Below, in pieces: positions 1-8,250 of a stretch of DNA of 64,000 nt. Both the position numbers and the translations under genes were made by a program. Source of the stretch: Paludibacteraceae bacterium (GTDB lineage: Bacteria > Bacteroidota > Bacteroidia > Bacteroidales > Paludibacteraceae); contig JAFSTO010000056.1 of the NCBI GenBank assembly GCA_017450435.1, positions 124,001 to 188,000 of the forward strand, given 5' to 3'. The notes beneath the pieces are model-generated. The model ran no database searches. It was not told the origin of the DNA and was given only the letters and a program-made list of their open reading frames with translations. Position 1 is the first letter of the stretch. Each line of letters begins with the position of its first letter.

Positions 1-3000
1 ATGTCGGGCAAAATGTTACTCTGCAAGTTGGAGTTAATAGCATGACGATAGCGGCAGGTTTTTCGGGGCGCGTACAGATTGCTGTAATCGCTCTGTCATT
101 TGTCACGGCACGTTTTTTTGCAAGCGGAGATATAGACCTTGTTCTATGGCGCATGAAACTTGAAAAGAATAGTGTTGCTACTGACTGGAAACCATATAGC
201 GCGTATGAGTATGCACCGACTTTTCAGTCAAGATGTATAGCCTACTCCTACAAACTCACCAAACCGCATGAGGTGGATTTCAAGTTGGCGAGTGCAGTTG
301 TGCAAGGTGTTATTTCGTCTATGCAGTCAGCCATTGCAGATATGAATATAGCCGCAGCAGGGTTGGAGCAAAAGACAATCAACCTGTCGCGTAGAGGGTG
401 GCATGATGCAGCAGAGGTCGCAGATATGCTTGACAGTATGCAGGCAGAAATGATGCTTGTAGGCAATCAACTACATCAGTTCCAGTTTGAGAGTGCTATC
501 AGTATCATCAATAAGAAAGACGGCGTGCGTATCTCATACGGCAGGCTTGAACACACTCAAGAGCCTTTTGTCACCAACTCCAATCGTGGTATATGGTATA
601 TCAATGACCAAAATCTGACTACAGATGTCGATGAAAGCCCATTAGATGACAATGTGGCTTACTATCTCTACGTGGAGTGTACAGAAGACACACAAACCGC
701 AGTTCCCATGCTTGTGGCACAAGGCAGCGATACGGCTCTTAACTATGCAGACGAGACAGTAGAGAGCGGCTATCCTATACATTTCTTGCTCGGAGTGCTT
801 TCGTCTGTCTTTGAAGATGAGCGTGTTTTCAATCGCACCAACGGCTTTACGGCTATTGAGGGTGGAACAATCACAACGGAGGTGCTGCAAGATGCCAACC
901 GCAACCTCATTATTGACTTCGTTAATGGACGTATCATAGCCCGTGGAACAGCGACTATAAGCGGCAATGTCGTATATAAGATAGAAGATGATGCACAGTT
1001 TCAAGCGGCTCTTGAACGTATATTAGAAGCAGAAAATTTCGTGCGAAACCTTGAAATAGGCGGTCGAAACCTCTTGCGTGATACGGCTTTCACAAAGGCA
1101 GGAACTGACCTTATCGGACACTCTTTCTACAATCCTAACAGCGGCAGTGCTGGCAAGACTATCAACGGTTGCTCTATGACTACTGCCAACGGAAAACTGA
1201 CCCTTGCGATACGCAATCCTGACATACGCTATATGCTAACGCAGACAGGAGAGAACGCAAAGGGCGATACTTATACTCTTTCGTTTGAGTGCTACGCTGA
1301 CCAAGCCTGCAAATTATGGTTTGGCGCGGGCTATTCTTCCTATGCACAATATGAGACAATCACATTAGGCACAAACAAGAAAAAATATGTAATCACGCAC
1401 GAAATCAAGGTAAATGCAAGCACAAACCCATACCGTATATTCTTTATACGTTTCACAGACCTTGACGATAATGCTTTAGATAGTGTTATTGATGTGCATT
1501 TCTCAAAGATGAAGTTGGAGAGCGGTACTGTCGCAACTGACTGGACTCCCGCCCCTGAAGATGCGGAAGAAGAGATTGCCGCAGCACAAGCAAGAGCCGA
1601 TGCCGCAATGCAGAACCTCTCTGATATGGCAAATGATAATATACTAACACCGCAAGAAAAGATTGATGTGCGCAGAGAATATGAGGAGATAGTGGCAGAG
1701 TTTACGCAGAACGAGGCACAAGGCATCAAATACGGAATTATAGACCCGCAAAACATCTATGCACGTTACAATAGCGGTGCGCTTGCGCTGTCTGCTTGTA
1801 ATGCGTATCTCAAAGCCTATATCACGGTCAGAGAAATGCTTGTAGGCGGTCGTACCAATACATTAGGACTTATCGGAGCGGGCGGAGCAGTCACAAACCA
1901 ATATATGCAAACGACAAGCCCTTTGAATAACCTCACTTTCAATGGCAGTACAATCACATTCACAGGCACATTCAAGACTTTCTATGAAGAAAATGTGAAA
2001 CTGCTCAATGCTATATCTGATGTTATCAACAGTCGTGCAGGAGAGAGCGGACAAAACCTGATAGGCGAAGAAAACCCTTTGACTCTTTCTGCAACAGGCG
2101 CAGATGCGACAAATGACTATTACTATAAGTGTATCGTTGGAAATGCCACTGAATTAGGATGGAGTAACATAAGCAGGCATAAGGCGGTTAATCCCGATTT
2201 TCTTGTTAATGGCAGAGAATATACTTTCTGTGTTGATAAGGTAGAAAGGCTTGCAGGAACGACAACGCAATTCACTATTCTGCTACATAACGGCTCATCA
2301 AGTACTCAACGTTACGATTTAGATGTTAAAAGCGGTAGGCAGACTTGTAAGATAACCGTTCCGTCAGACGGCAAGGATTATGTTGTTTTGCTGTATGCAG
2401 GTCTTCAAGGTGCGACAGCAGGGAATAGTCTGCGTTTCACCAACCTTGCACTATATGAGGGTTCGCACTCGGCAGAGTTCTATAAAGAGTACATCAAGCA
2501 CCTCACCGATGCGTTGCAAGGAACTACAGAAACTCGTGGCGGCATGGTGATGACCAATGTGCTTATGCTGAAAAACGAGGACGGTAACGTGACGGCAGGA
2601 ATGAGTGGATTGACCGGAGATAGTGCAACCCCCGAAAACGTATTTTTATGGGCTGACCCCAACGCAAGCAAAGGCTCTTATGGCAATGCACTTGCACAAT
2701 CAAAAAGAGACGTAACAGAAATCGGCAAGAACGACATTACCACGCTTATCAAGAAAGACGGAACGGCAAAGATAGGCGTGTTCAGCATTGACCAATCGAA
2801 AGCGAGAGTAAAAGTGTATAATGGAGATACTGTTACGGGTATTGTCGATATAGATGCTGAAAACGGAATGAAAATATACAAAGGCAGTTCTGCAACAGAT
2901 GCTAATCTAAAGATATTTATTACTCCTAACAGCGTAATGAATGATACTTGGAAGCCACGTAGCAAGGTTTCTATTAGTAAAGACGGTTTTGTGTCCTCTG

Positions 3001-3737
3001 GAACAAATAATAGTGCAACAAACAGCAGTGTTCATGTGGCAACAGGGGAATTTACGCTCTCATCAAAATCGAATTATCTAAAAATAGTTGCTACGAGTGC
3101 GTATGGTAGTATTCATCATGTCGATTATAATGGGACTAACACAAAAACGACAACGGTATCTGTTATATTGCAAATTAAAACTGGCTCTACATGGAATGAT
3201 CATTCAACTATATGCACAAGAACAGAGACGGCAGCGGGGTCTTATAGCAGTACTGATATGTGGGTAGATGCAAGTACAGGAGGAACAAAAACACTTTCAA
3301 ACATAACAGCCGGGACGTATCGTGTTGTACTGAAGGTTAGCGGTTCGCCTAATTATAGTCAATATACATATTCACTTCAAAAAGTGGAGTGTAGTGGTTG
3401 GTATCTGCCAAGTTATAGTGAAAAAACGATAATAGGTATTGATGGCTTGATTTCGGCAAAAGATAGCACGCACTGCTTTATTGTTGATAATAGTGGCTCT
3501 GCCCAAAAAATTATAGCAAGAGGACTTTCCACAACTAATACGGACGCAGAAGATGGGGAGTTGTATATCAGTAGCAACTTTATAGAATCATTCAAAGCAC
3601 TCTGTACTGAATTAAAATCCAGTTTTGAGGATGTACGTTTTGTCGGCTCGAATGGAGACCATGCAAATGCAATAGCAGCGAAATTAGAAAGTGTTAAAAA
3701 TTCACTAACTGTAACTAAAATAATAGCGACATCTTAA
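1..3737 (+). CDS. Large phage tail fibre / tail-tip protein, 5' end outside window
   Basis: The reading frame is open from base 3, so the true start lies to the left; the first ATG inside the window is at 42 (1231 residues from there). It is most likely a tail fibre or tail-tip protein of the prophage. Counting from the ATG at 42, a jelly-roll-like module typical of phage tail proteins recurs: one ends at about residues 38-52 (motif KLEKNSVATDWKP), a second spans about 338-508 (starts GGRNLL, ends KLESGTVATDWTPAPED), and a third, more diverged, starts near 670 (GQNLIG). Residues 508-530 are Ala/Glu-rich and helical-looking. The C-terminal third is Gly/Ser/Thr-rich and beta-like. Tail assignment is inferred from module type, size and position upstream of holin, lysin and DGR target. 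The receptor or substrate cannot be read from sequence. Confidence 0.75.
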   Translation, partial: VGQNVTLQVGVNSMTIAAGFSGRVQIAVIALSFVTARFFASGDIDLVLWRMKLEKNSVATDWKPYSAYEYAPTFQSRCIAYSYKLTKPHEVDFKLASAVVQGVISSMQSAIADMNIAAAGLEQKTINLSRRGWHDAAEVADMLDSMQAEMMLVGNQLHQFQFESAISIINKKDGVRISYGRLEHTQEPFVTNSNRGIWYINDQNLTTDVDESPLDDNVAYYLYVECTEDTQTAVPMLVAQGSDTALNYADETVESGYPIHFLLGVLSSVFEDERVFNRTNGFTAIEGGTITTEVLQDANRNLIIDFVNGRIIARGTATISGNVVYKIEDDAQFQAALERILEAENFVRNLEIGGRNLLRDTAFTKAGTDLIGHSFYNPNSGSAGKTINGCSMTTANGKLTLAIRNPDIRYMLTQTGENAKGDTYTLSFECYADQACKLWFGAGYSSYAQYETITLGTNKKKYVITHEIKVNASTNPYRIFFIRFTDLDDNALDSVIDVHFSKMKLESGTVATDWTPAPEDAEEEIAAAQARADAAMQNLSDMANDNILTPQEKIDVRREYEEIVAEFTQNEAQGIKYGIIDPQNIYARYNSGALALSACNAYLKAYITVREMLVGGRTNTLGLIGAGGAVTNQYMQTTSPLNNLTFNGSTITFTGTFKTFYEENVKLLNAISDVINSRAGESGQNLIGEENPLTLSATGADATNDYYYKCIVGNATELGWSNISRHKAVNPDFLVNGREYTFCVDKVERLAGTTTQFTILLHNGSSSTQRYDLDVKSGRQTCKITVPSDGKDYVVLLYAGLQGATAGNSLRFTNLALYEGSHSAEFYKEYIKHLTDALQGTTETRGGMVMTNVLMLKNEDGNVTAGMSGLTGDSATPENVFLWADPNASKGSYGNALAQSKRDVTEIGKNDITTLIKKDGTAKIGVFSIDQSKARVKVYNGDTVTGIVDIDAENGMKIYKGSSATDANLKIFITPNSVMNDTWKPRSKVSISKDGFVSSGTNNSATNSSVHVATGEFTLSSKSNYLKIVATSAYGSIHHVDYNGTNTKTTTVSVILQIKTGSTWNDHSTICTRTETAAGSYSSTDMWVDASTGGTKTLSNITAGTYRVVLKVSGSPNYSQYTYSLQKVECSGWYLPSYSEKTIIGIDGLISAKDSTHCFIVDNSGSAQKIIARGLSTTNTDAEDGELYISSNFIESFKALCTELKSSFEDVRFVGSNGDHANAIAAKLESVKNSLTVTKIIATS

Positions 3738-3752
3738 TGCCGCTATTTTTTT
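3722..3752. terminator. Bidirectional intrinsic terminator between tail gene and lipoprotein
   Basis: AATAGCG (3722-3728) pairs with CGCTATT (3741-3747), followed by a T run (3746-3752). The stem overlaps the stop codon of the rightward tail gene and the 3' end of the leftward lipoprotein gene. The opposite strand also has a T-rich tail, so it may serve both convergent genes. Confidence 0.6.
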
Positions 3753-4111
3753 AAGTACAAAGTATCTTTTGCGAAATTGCTAATGAGGATGTATGGTTTT
3801 TCTTCATTGTGGAACTCTCCTTCTCCCCATATAGAATTGTCTTCGCTTAAGATGTTAAAATTCGTTTCTGAAAGAATGGAATAAGTTAAATCGGTACGGG
3901 TATTTACTGCTTGCTCCCAAGAGTTTTGCCAGCGGTATTCTACCGACATGTCTTTCTTAAACTCAAACTCTAAAATTCCGACTATTCGTTCCGCCGCGAA
4001 TACATGACCTTTTATAGGCTCATTCGGGTCTAAAACAGGGTTGTTTTCGCAACTTGTTTCTGTAGCCATAATAGCAAAAAGAATTAAAAAGATTGATAAA
4101 TACTTTTTCAT
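3743..4111 (-). CDS. Small phage-borne lipoprotein (moron)
   Basis: 122-residue predicted lipoprotein: basic start, hydrophobic stretch (residues 4-16), then a Cys at residue 21 preceded by TETS, a plausible but imperfect lipobox. The mature part is acidic, beta-like and without recognised domain. It is inserted on the strand opposite to the tail gene, has its own promoter at 4143-4174 and shares a terminator region with the tail gene. That isolation suggests expression from the lysogen. By analogy with other lipoprotein morons it could affect the cell surface or superinfection, but nothing in the sequence proves it. Confidence 0.7.
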   Translation of the reverse strand: MKKYLSIFLILFAIMATETSCENNPVLDPNEPIKGHVFAAERIVGILEFEFKKDMSVEYRWQNSWEQAVNTRTDLTYSILSETNFNILSEDNSIWGEGEFHNEEKPYILISNFAKDTLYLKK

Positions 4112-4142
4112 ACACTTGAGGGTTAAGAGGTTAAATCGGGTG

Positions 4143-4174
4143 CAAAATTACTAAAATCTTTTCATATCAACAAA
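4143..4174 (-). promoter_or_regulatory. Bacteroidetes-type promoter for the moron lipoprotein
   Basis: Minus strand: TAATTTTG box at 4150-4143 and TTTG at 4174-4171, separated by 20 bases. This matches the primary-sigma consensus of Bacteroidetes (TTTG, 19-21 bases, TAnnTTTG). It lies 32 bases upstream of the lipoprotein ATG. Confidence 0.7.
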
Positions 4175-4223
4175 GAATACGAAAGAATAAGATAATTTTG
4201 CAACGATTTTCCTATTTATGCCC

Positions 4224-5057
4224 TCACCACTCATCATTAAATAGGTCATAGTCGCTGCCTACACCTGCCGAACATTCGATTTCATGCCCTATAAACTCTC
4301 TAACGCTCTCTTTCCAATAGACTTTGCCGCCTACCATATCAATGGCATCACTCGCTCTGACGACAAAATCTTCTATCTCCTTACGCGAGTAGTCTCTATG
4401 TCCGCTCATCAAGCCTATCTTGTAGAGGTCGCAGAAATCTCTTGTCTGCATAATGCAGTCCATGCTCATTAAGGGGATAATAACAGGTTCGATACTCGCA
4501 AAGGTCTTAAAACCCATATTGTGTAGTCGTTTCATGGCGGCAATACGCTCCGTGTTGGTGCTTGCGTTTGGTTCTCTATTGTCAAGCCCCGTAAGCGTAA
4601 ATCCCCATGCAATTCTTTTCTTGACCTCATCACTTCGCCGTTCAAGGTCAAGATGCTCAATAAAGTCTGCACGCTTGGTAAGGAACTTTACGTTGATACC
4701 CTGCGAGACGGCATAAAGAGCGGCTTTCCAATGCAAGTCTCGGTTCTCTTTGAGCATCGGGTCGGTTGTGAACGTGAAGAAAAGACCTGCTTTCTGCAAT
4801 TCAGGCAGATATTTGGCAACGTTGGCTTTGAAACGGTCAAAAGCGTCTTGCTCATCTTTGAAAGCCTTTTTGAGTTCAGTGTACGGCTTGCCGAGTGTCT
4901 TTGACAAAACTCCACGCTTGCAGTAGCAGTAATCGCAGTTGTTTGAACAGCCGATGTAGAAGTTACAAGCCCATTTAGCATACTCACCAGCGCGTGAGGA
5001 TGGCATATATATTACACTGCCATTCCCTCGTTTTCCTGTTGTTTTCAATTTTTCCAT
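4224..5057 (-). CDS. Radical SAM protein, spore-photoproduct-lyase / SplB-like
   Basis: 277 residues. Cys37, Cys41 and Cys44 form the CX3CX2C iron-sulfur motif of radical SAM enzymes (CSNNCDYC), inside a segment (ACNFYIGC) typical of the COG1533 'DNA repair photolyase' group. FTTDP (about 96-100) and FLTKRADF (about 125-132) are further family marks. Known members bind a [4Fe-4S] cluster and S-adenosylmethionine; the best studied repairs spore photoproduct in DNA. The phage substrate is unknown: DNA repair or nucleic-acid modification are both possible. It is the last gene of the leftward block and overlaps the preceding endonuclease-like gene by 13 bases. The family call is firm, the substrate is not. 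Confidence 0.8.
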   Translation of the reverse strand: MEKLKTTGKRGNGSVIYMPSSRAGEYAKWACNFYIGCSNNCDYCYCKRGVLSKTLGKPYTELKKAFKDEQDAFDRFKANVAKYLPELQKAGLFFTFTTDPMLKENRDLHWKAALYAVSQGINVKFLTKRADFIEHLDLERRSDEVKKRIAWGFTLTGLDNREPNASTNTERIAAMKRLHNMGFKTFASIEPVIIPLMSMDCIMQTRDFCDLYKIGLMSGHRDYSRKEIEDFVVRASDAIDMVGGKVYWKESVREFIGHEIECSAGVGSDYDLFNDEW

Positions 5058-5689
5058 GACCTATAATTTATTATTTTTGATACTGTTTGCTGCGTTATGC
5101 CGTATTTGCAGGCAATATCGACCTGCTTAAAGTTGCCCGTCTTGTATTCTGCTCGAATAGAGGCTATATCCGACATGGTAAGGTGGGTGTTAGAACTATT
5201 ACGATTGTTTTCACGTATAGATATAAATCTGCAATTTTCGGGGCAATAATTCCCATCATTGTCTATACGGTCAAGTGTAAGCCCTCTGCGATAACCATTA
5301 GCAATAGCCCAATTCACAAAGTTTACTGGGTCTTCCCATTCAGAGCAGATGCTAATTCCACGACCACCATATCTATGATAGCGTTTGTCTGTTTTCCTTC
5401 TGCACCTACCTTTAATACTCTTCCAAACATGATATACGTGGCATAGTACGGGGTCATTGCTGTAATTGTGCTTCGTATTGAATTGCGAAAAAGTTAGTCG
5501 ATTTTCCTGTTCCAAACAACCACAACTTTTTGTATTCCCATAGTGCATGGCATATCCGAGCACATGACAAGTGTTTCCGCAGTCACATTTACATTCCCAG
5601 ACGATATGAGTGTTTTTCCTCTCTTTGTCCATGCGCACGACGGTCAATCTACCAAAGCGCAATCCTGTGAGGTCTTTGAATTTGCCCAT
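5045..5689 (-). CDS. Phage HNH-type homing endonuclease-like protein with C-terminal HTH
   Basis: 214 residues. The N-terminal third holds a zinc-binding-like cluster (CKCDCGN at 33-38, Cys41, SCGC at 55-58) seen in phage AP2/HNH proteins. The middle contains LDRIDNDGNYCPENCRF (about 139-155), the classic degenerate HNH motif of free-standing phage endonucleases. The C-terminus (about 165-210) reads as a helix-turn-helix (QVDIACKYGITQQTVSKI) likely used for site recognition. Such proteins usually behave as selfish homing endonucleases inside phage operons. The gene sits between a regulator and the radical SAM gene, which fits an intruding element. Neighbouring genes do not look interrupted. 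Confidence 0.75.
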   Translation of the reverse strand: MGKFKDLTGLRFGRLTVVRMDKERKNTHIVWECKCDCGNTCHVLGYAMHYGNTKSCGCLEQENRLTFSQFNTKHNYSNDPVLCHVYHVWKSIKGRCRRKTDKRYHRYGGRGISICSEWEDPVNFVNWAIANGYRRGLTLDRIDNDGNYCPENCRFISIRENNRNSSNTHLTMSDIASIRAEYKTGNFKQVDIACKYGITQQTVSKIINYRSWKN

Positions 5690-5712
5690 AGTAGTATTAT
5701 TTAGATGTTTAT

Positions 5713-6606
5713 TTACTCAATATGTTCGGGATAGAGGTTCACATCTATTCCCCAAGTCAGACCGTTTTCTTCAAGCAGTTCGTCTAACTCTGTGAGCGAT
5801 TTCTTACCGAAATTTCGGAACTTCATCAATTCGGCACGGTGATAACGCAAAAGGTCGCGAAATGTATCAACCTCTGCCGCCCGTAACACATTAAGGCAAC
5901 GAATAGAAAGGGGGAAATCAGACAGGTGTTTTGTGAGTATCTTGCTTGTTTCCCATGTCTCTTCAGAAACAGTTATCGTCTTACCCTCTATGATTGAGTG
6001 CAGGTGCGCAATCTCATTATTCTTCTCATTTAACAACTCTTTGAGGTCGCTTATCTCGGAGTTAAGACGATAAAACGCTCCTTTTACGTGTGCGAACTTA
6101 CGCAACGCCTTGTACCATATCTGCCTTGTGCGTTCACGGGTAAGATGTCGTGTTTCACCAATCTCCTCAAAGGTCTTACCTTGCAGAGCATCCCACACAA
6201 TATCTACCTCACGCGGATAAAGGTCGAAATCGTCCATGTCTGTATATTGTTTCAACCCCTCAACGACAGCAAGCAAGGTCATCTTGATAGCCTCTATTCG
6301 TTGCGGAAACATGTTAAGGTTCTGCATACGTTCACGATATTTGGTGTGCATATCACGTAACTCGTTTGCCATTACCTGCCGCTCGTCAATAATTTTCTGA
6401 CGATATTCTTCGATGTCGGTTGTGGCTTGTTGTATGTCCCTTATAGTTGCAGCGTGCCGCTCCACATCGTTGCGGTTGGGGTAATAGAGTTTGTTTTTCT
6501 TGACGTATGACAACGTTCCCGCCTTGCAAAGGTTTCTGATGGTCTGTGCCGTAACACCGATTAAAAGAGCCGCATCAGCAGCCGATATGTACTTTTCTTT
6601 ACTCAT
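5713..6606 (-). CDS. Hybrid transcription regulator: MerR-like HTH, sigma-region-4-like and RNAP alpha-CTD-like domains
   Basis: 297 residues from the ATG at 6606; an alternative ATG lies two codons upstream at 6612. In 299-residue numbering: residues 9-50 are a MerR/excisionase-type HTH (ISAADAALLIGVTAQTIRNL); 52-100 look like coiled coil; 133-178 resemble sigma-70 region 4 (FEEIGETRHLTRERTRQI), close to the host RpoD segment in this window ([18 protein letters not shown]); 231-299 align with the C-terminal domain of RNA polymerase alpha, including FGKKSLTEL. By alignment with E. coli alpha, the UP-element contacts R265, N268, K298 and S299 correspond to R238, N241, K271 and S272 here, all kept. 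No catalytic RNAP domain is present. Likely role: phage regulator that docks on or mimics host polymerase. Upstream gene: the methyltransferase, whose stop overlaps the start. Confidence 0.75.
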   Translation of the reverse strand: MSKEKYISAADAALLIGVTAQTIRNLCKAGTLSYVKKNKLYYPNRNDVERHAATIRDIQQATTDIEEYRQKIIDERQVMANELRDMHTKYRERMQNLNMFPQRIEAIKMTLLAVVEGLKQYTDMDDFDLYPREVDIVWDALQGKTFEEIGETRHLTRERTRQIWYKALRKFAHVKGAFYRLNSEISDLKELLNEKNNEIAHLHSIIEGKTITVSEETWETSKILTKHLSDFPLSIRCLNVLRAAEVDTFRDLLRYHRAELMKFRNFGKKSLTELDELLEENGLTWGIDVNLYPEHIE

Positions 6607-6608
6607 AA

Positions 6609-7322
6609 TCAAAACATTTTAGTTTGTTGTAGGCACTCTTTATAAAATCTTTTCTCCTGCATAGAATAATACTGCTCATCTATTTCGCAGCCCACAAAAT
6701 CAAACCCCAGTTCGTATGCTGCTATGCGACTGCTACCGCTACCGAGGTGAGAATCGAAAATCTTATCTCCCTCTTTGGCATAGTTACGCAGTAGCCAAGC
6801 ATATAGAGCAACGGGCTTTTGGCATGGGTGATAGCGTTTCTCGTTGAGTTTCTTGTTTCCTTGCTGACACATAGCGTCCTGTACGCGGCGACTGCAAGTG
6901 CGTCCCTGTATCATACCGCTCCACATAAAGCGCACGATGTCGGTACGTGTATCAAAAGACTGGTAGGCAATCTCGCAACCGTACTGGTCGCTATCGCCGT
7001 TCATCTTATCCCATACAATCATTCCGCCACGCAGACCGAAGTAGTTTGCGCCGAAGATGATTTGGTTCTTACTCACGCGGAATAACTGCTCAAAATACTC
7101 CGGCTGCGGTTGTATGTCCCAGTCTTTCTTACCGTAGTTAGGAGCGTCCACGTGCAGCCATGAGCCGTTTTTCTGCTTGCACATATCGGGTTTGACGGAG
7201 GGCTTGTCGCCGCCTATGCCGTATGGTGGGTCGCAGATAGCGAGGTCAAAGAACTTATCGGGGAGTGTCTGCATATACTCCACGCAGTCCTGCTTATATA
7301 CTATGCTCTGTGGATTGACCAT
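6609..7322 (-). CDS. Orphan DNA adenine (N6) or N4-cytosine methyltransferase
   Basis: 237 residues. DPPY at residues 31-34 is the catalytic motif IV of amino-methyltransferases; the AdoMet-binding motif (FDSHLGSGSS) comes near the C-terminus (about 193-202). This order, motif IV before motif I, marks the beta class (N6_N4_Mtase fold). No restriction endonuclease gene is adjacent, so it is an orphan phage methylase, probably protecting phage DNA from host restriction or marking it. The target sequence cannot be read from the protein. It lies within the leftward block, with the hybrid regulator immediately downstream. Confidence 0.88.
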   Translation of the reverse strand: MVNPQSIVYKQDCVEYMQTLPDKFFDLAICDPPYGIGGDKPSVKPDMCKQKNGSWLHVDAPNYGKKDWDIQPQPEYFEQLFRVSKNQIIFGANYFGLRGGMIVWDKMNGDSDQYGCEIAYQSFDTRTDIVRFMWSGMIQGRTCSRRVQDAMCQQGNKKLNEKRYHPCQKPVALYAWLLRNYAKEGDKIFDSHLGSGSSRIAAYELGFDFVGCEIDEQYYSMQEKRFYKECLQQTKMF

Positions 7323-7352
7323 TATATCTATTATTCGTATGTGCTGCTTAAG

Positions 7353-7799
7353 TTACTTTTTCTTATCAGCGAAATGCTGCTTGACGCTCGCAATGCTGTT
7401 AGCCTTACCCTCCCGTGTGGCATAACCACGCTTACGCGGCTCTATACCCATATTCTTGATATTACGCAACATCGTTACCCGTGATACACCGTATTTTGCA
7501 GCAAGTTTGCGCATAGGCATAACGGCATAGTTGGCGATAATAAAAGCCTTATCTTCTTCCGAGAGTTTATTAACAAGTGCATGGCTGCGTATCTTCGTGG
7601 TTGTGCGTTTGTGAATTTCTTGCGATGACGGTCTTTCATCTGTAGATTGTGGCTCTTGCATAGGAGAAACAGAAATAATCTCTCTCGGCTCAAAGTCAGA
7701 ACAGGCACGGCAATCAGTGCGCGTATCATGGAAAAATCTGTCACAGAACCCTGCTGACAAATACACTCCGTTGATATATTTACAATCGTTACAGGTCAT
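7353..7799 (-). CDS. Phage protein with Cys-rich N-terminus and HTH C-terminus
   Basis: 148 residues. The N-terminus has CNDCKY (3-8) and further cysteines to about residue 36, likely a small zinc site; the middle is a linker; residues about 80-135 form an HTH of the type MRKLAAKYGVSRVTMLRNI. It may be a small DNA-binding regulator. The C-terminal architecture resembles the tiny HTH protein at 12712-12873 and the tail of the endonuclease at 5045-5689. The start overlaps the stop of the upstream gene by 4 bases (ATGA-type), implying translational coupling. Confidence 0.65.
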   Translation of the reverse strand: MTCNDCKYINGVYLSAGFCDRFFHDTRTDCRACSDFEPREIISVSPMQEPQSTDERPSSQEIHKRTTTKIRSHALVNKLSEEDKAFIIANYAVMPMRKLAAKYGVSRVTMLRNIKNMGIEPRKRGYATREGKANSIASVKQHFADKKK

Positions 7800-8098
7800 G
7801 GCTCATTTTGGTCTGTCAATTCAATAGGTATTTCGCTACCACTGGTATAGGCACTCTCATGTCGTATAGGAGCAGGGTTTATAACATCTGTTTCTAAAAA
7901 CACCGCGACACCGAGCAAACGTAGTTCATTTATATAGCGTTTTGCATCTAACATGGGTTGATAGACAGTGCCACGAGGAACAAAGCACCTCATCACCTGC
8001 CACCAACCGTCAAAGTACGCCTTGACAACGACCGTCCCTGTCGGAACTTTTGTCCGCAGACCGTCAAATAGTTTGATTTCGTGTAATCCGTTATCCAT
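7796..8098 (-). CDS. Hypothetical phage protein, 100 aa
   Basis: I place the start at the ATG at 8098, because the longer in-frame extension to 8371 overlaps the two well-formed genes upstream and reads through them with basic, low-quality sequence. The start overlaps the stop of the small Cys-rich gene at 8091-8249. The protein has a beta-rich N-terminal half (LRTKVPTGTVVVKAYFDGWW) and no recognised domain. Confidence 0.6.
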   Translation of the reverse strand: MDNGLHEIKLFDGLRTKVPTGTVVVKAYFDGWWQVMRCFVPRGTVYQPMLDAKRYINELRLLGVAVFLETDVINPAPIRHESAYTSGSEIPIELTDQNEP

Positions 8099-8249
8099 AG
8101 TTCTTAATACTCCAATTAGGGCATTGCTTGCCGTCTGTGGCATATAGTGGTAACTTATAAGGGTTGCGTCCCAATATATCGCACCATTGAATAAGAGCCA
8201 TATAATGACAGCAGTTGCCGCAACATTGATTTTCTTTCTTTGTCTCCAT
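8091..8249 (-). CDS. Small Cys-rich phage protein, 52 aa
   Basis: ATG at 8249, stop TAA at 8093-8091. The N-terminus reads METKKENQCCGNCCHYMAL, two Cys pairs that suggest a small zinc knuckle; a later Cys-Pro pair lies near the end. It fits exactly between the gene ending at 8251 and the ATG at 8098, which it overlaps by 8 bases. A similar mini-protein (HTCCECAFWNMAF) is at 21792-21950. Function unknown. Confidence 0.65.
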   Translation of the reverse strand: METKKENQCCGNCCHYMALIQWCDILGRNPYKLPLYATDGKQCPNWSIKNYG

Positions 8250-8250
8250 A

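Noticed and set aside
4193-4200. TAATTTTG on the plus strand near 4.2 kb
   Set aside because: No upstream TTG at the right distance and no plus-strand gene downstream.
6609-7322. Type II restriction-modification system
   Set aside because: No restriction endonuclease gene adjoins; the methyltransferase is treated as an orphan.
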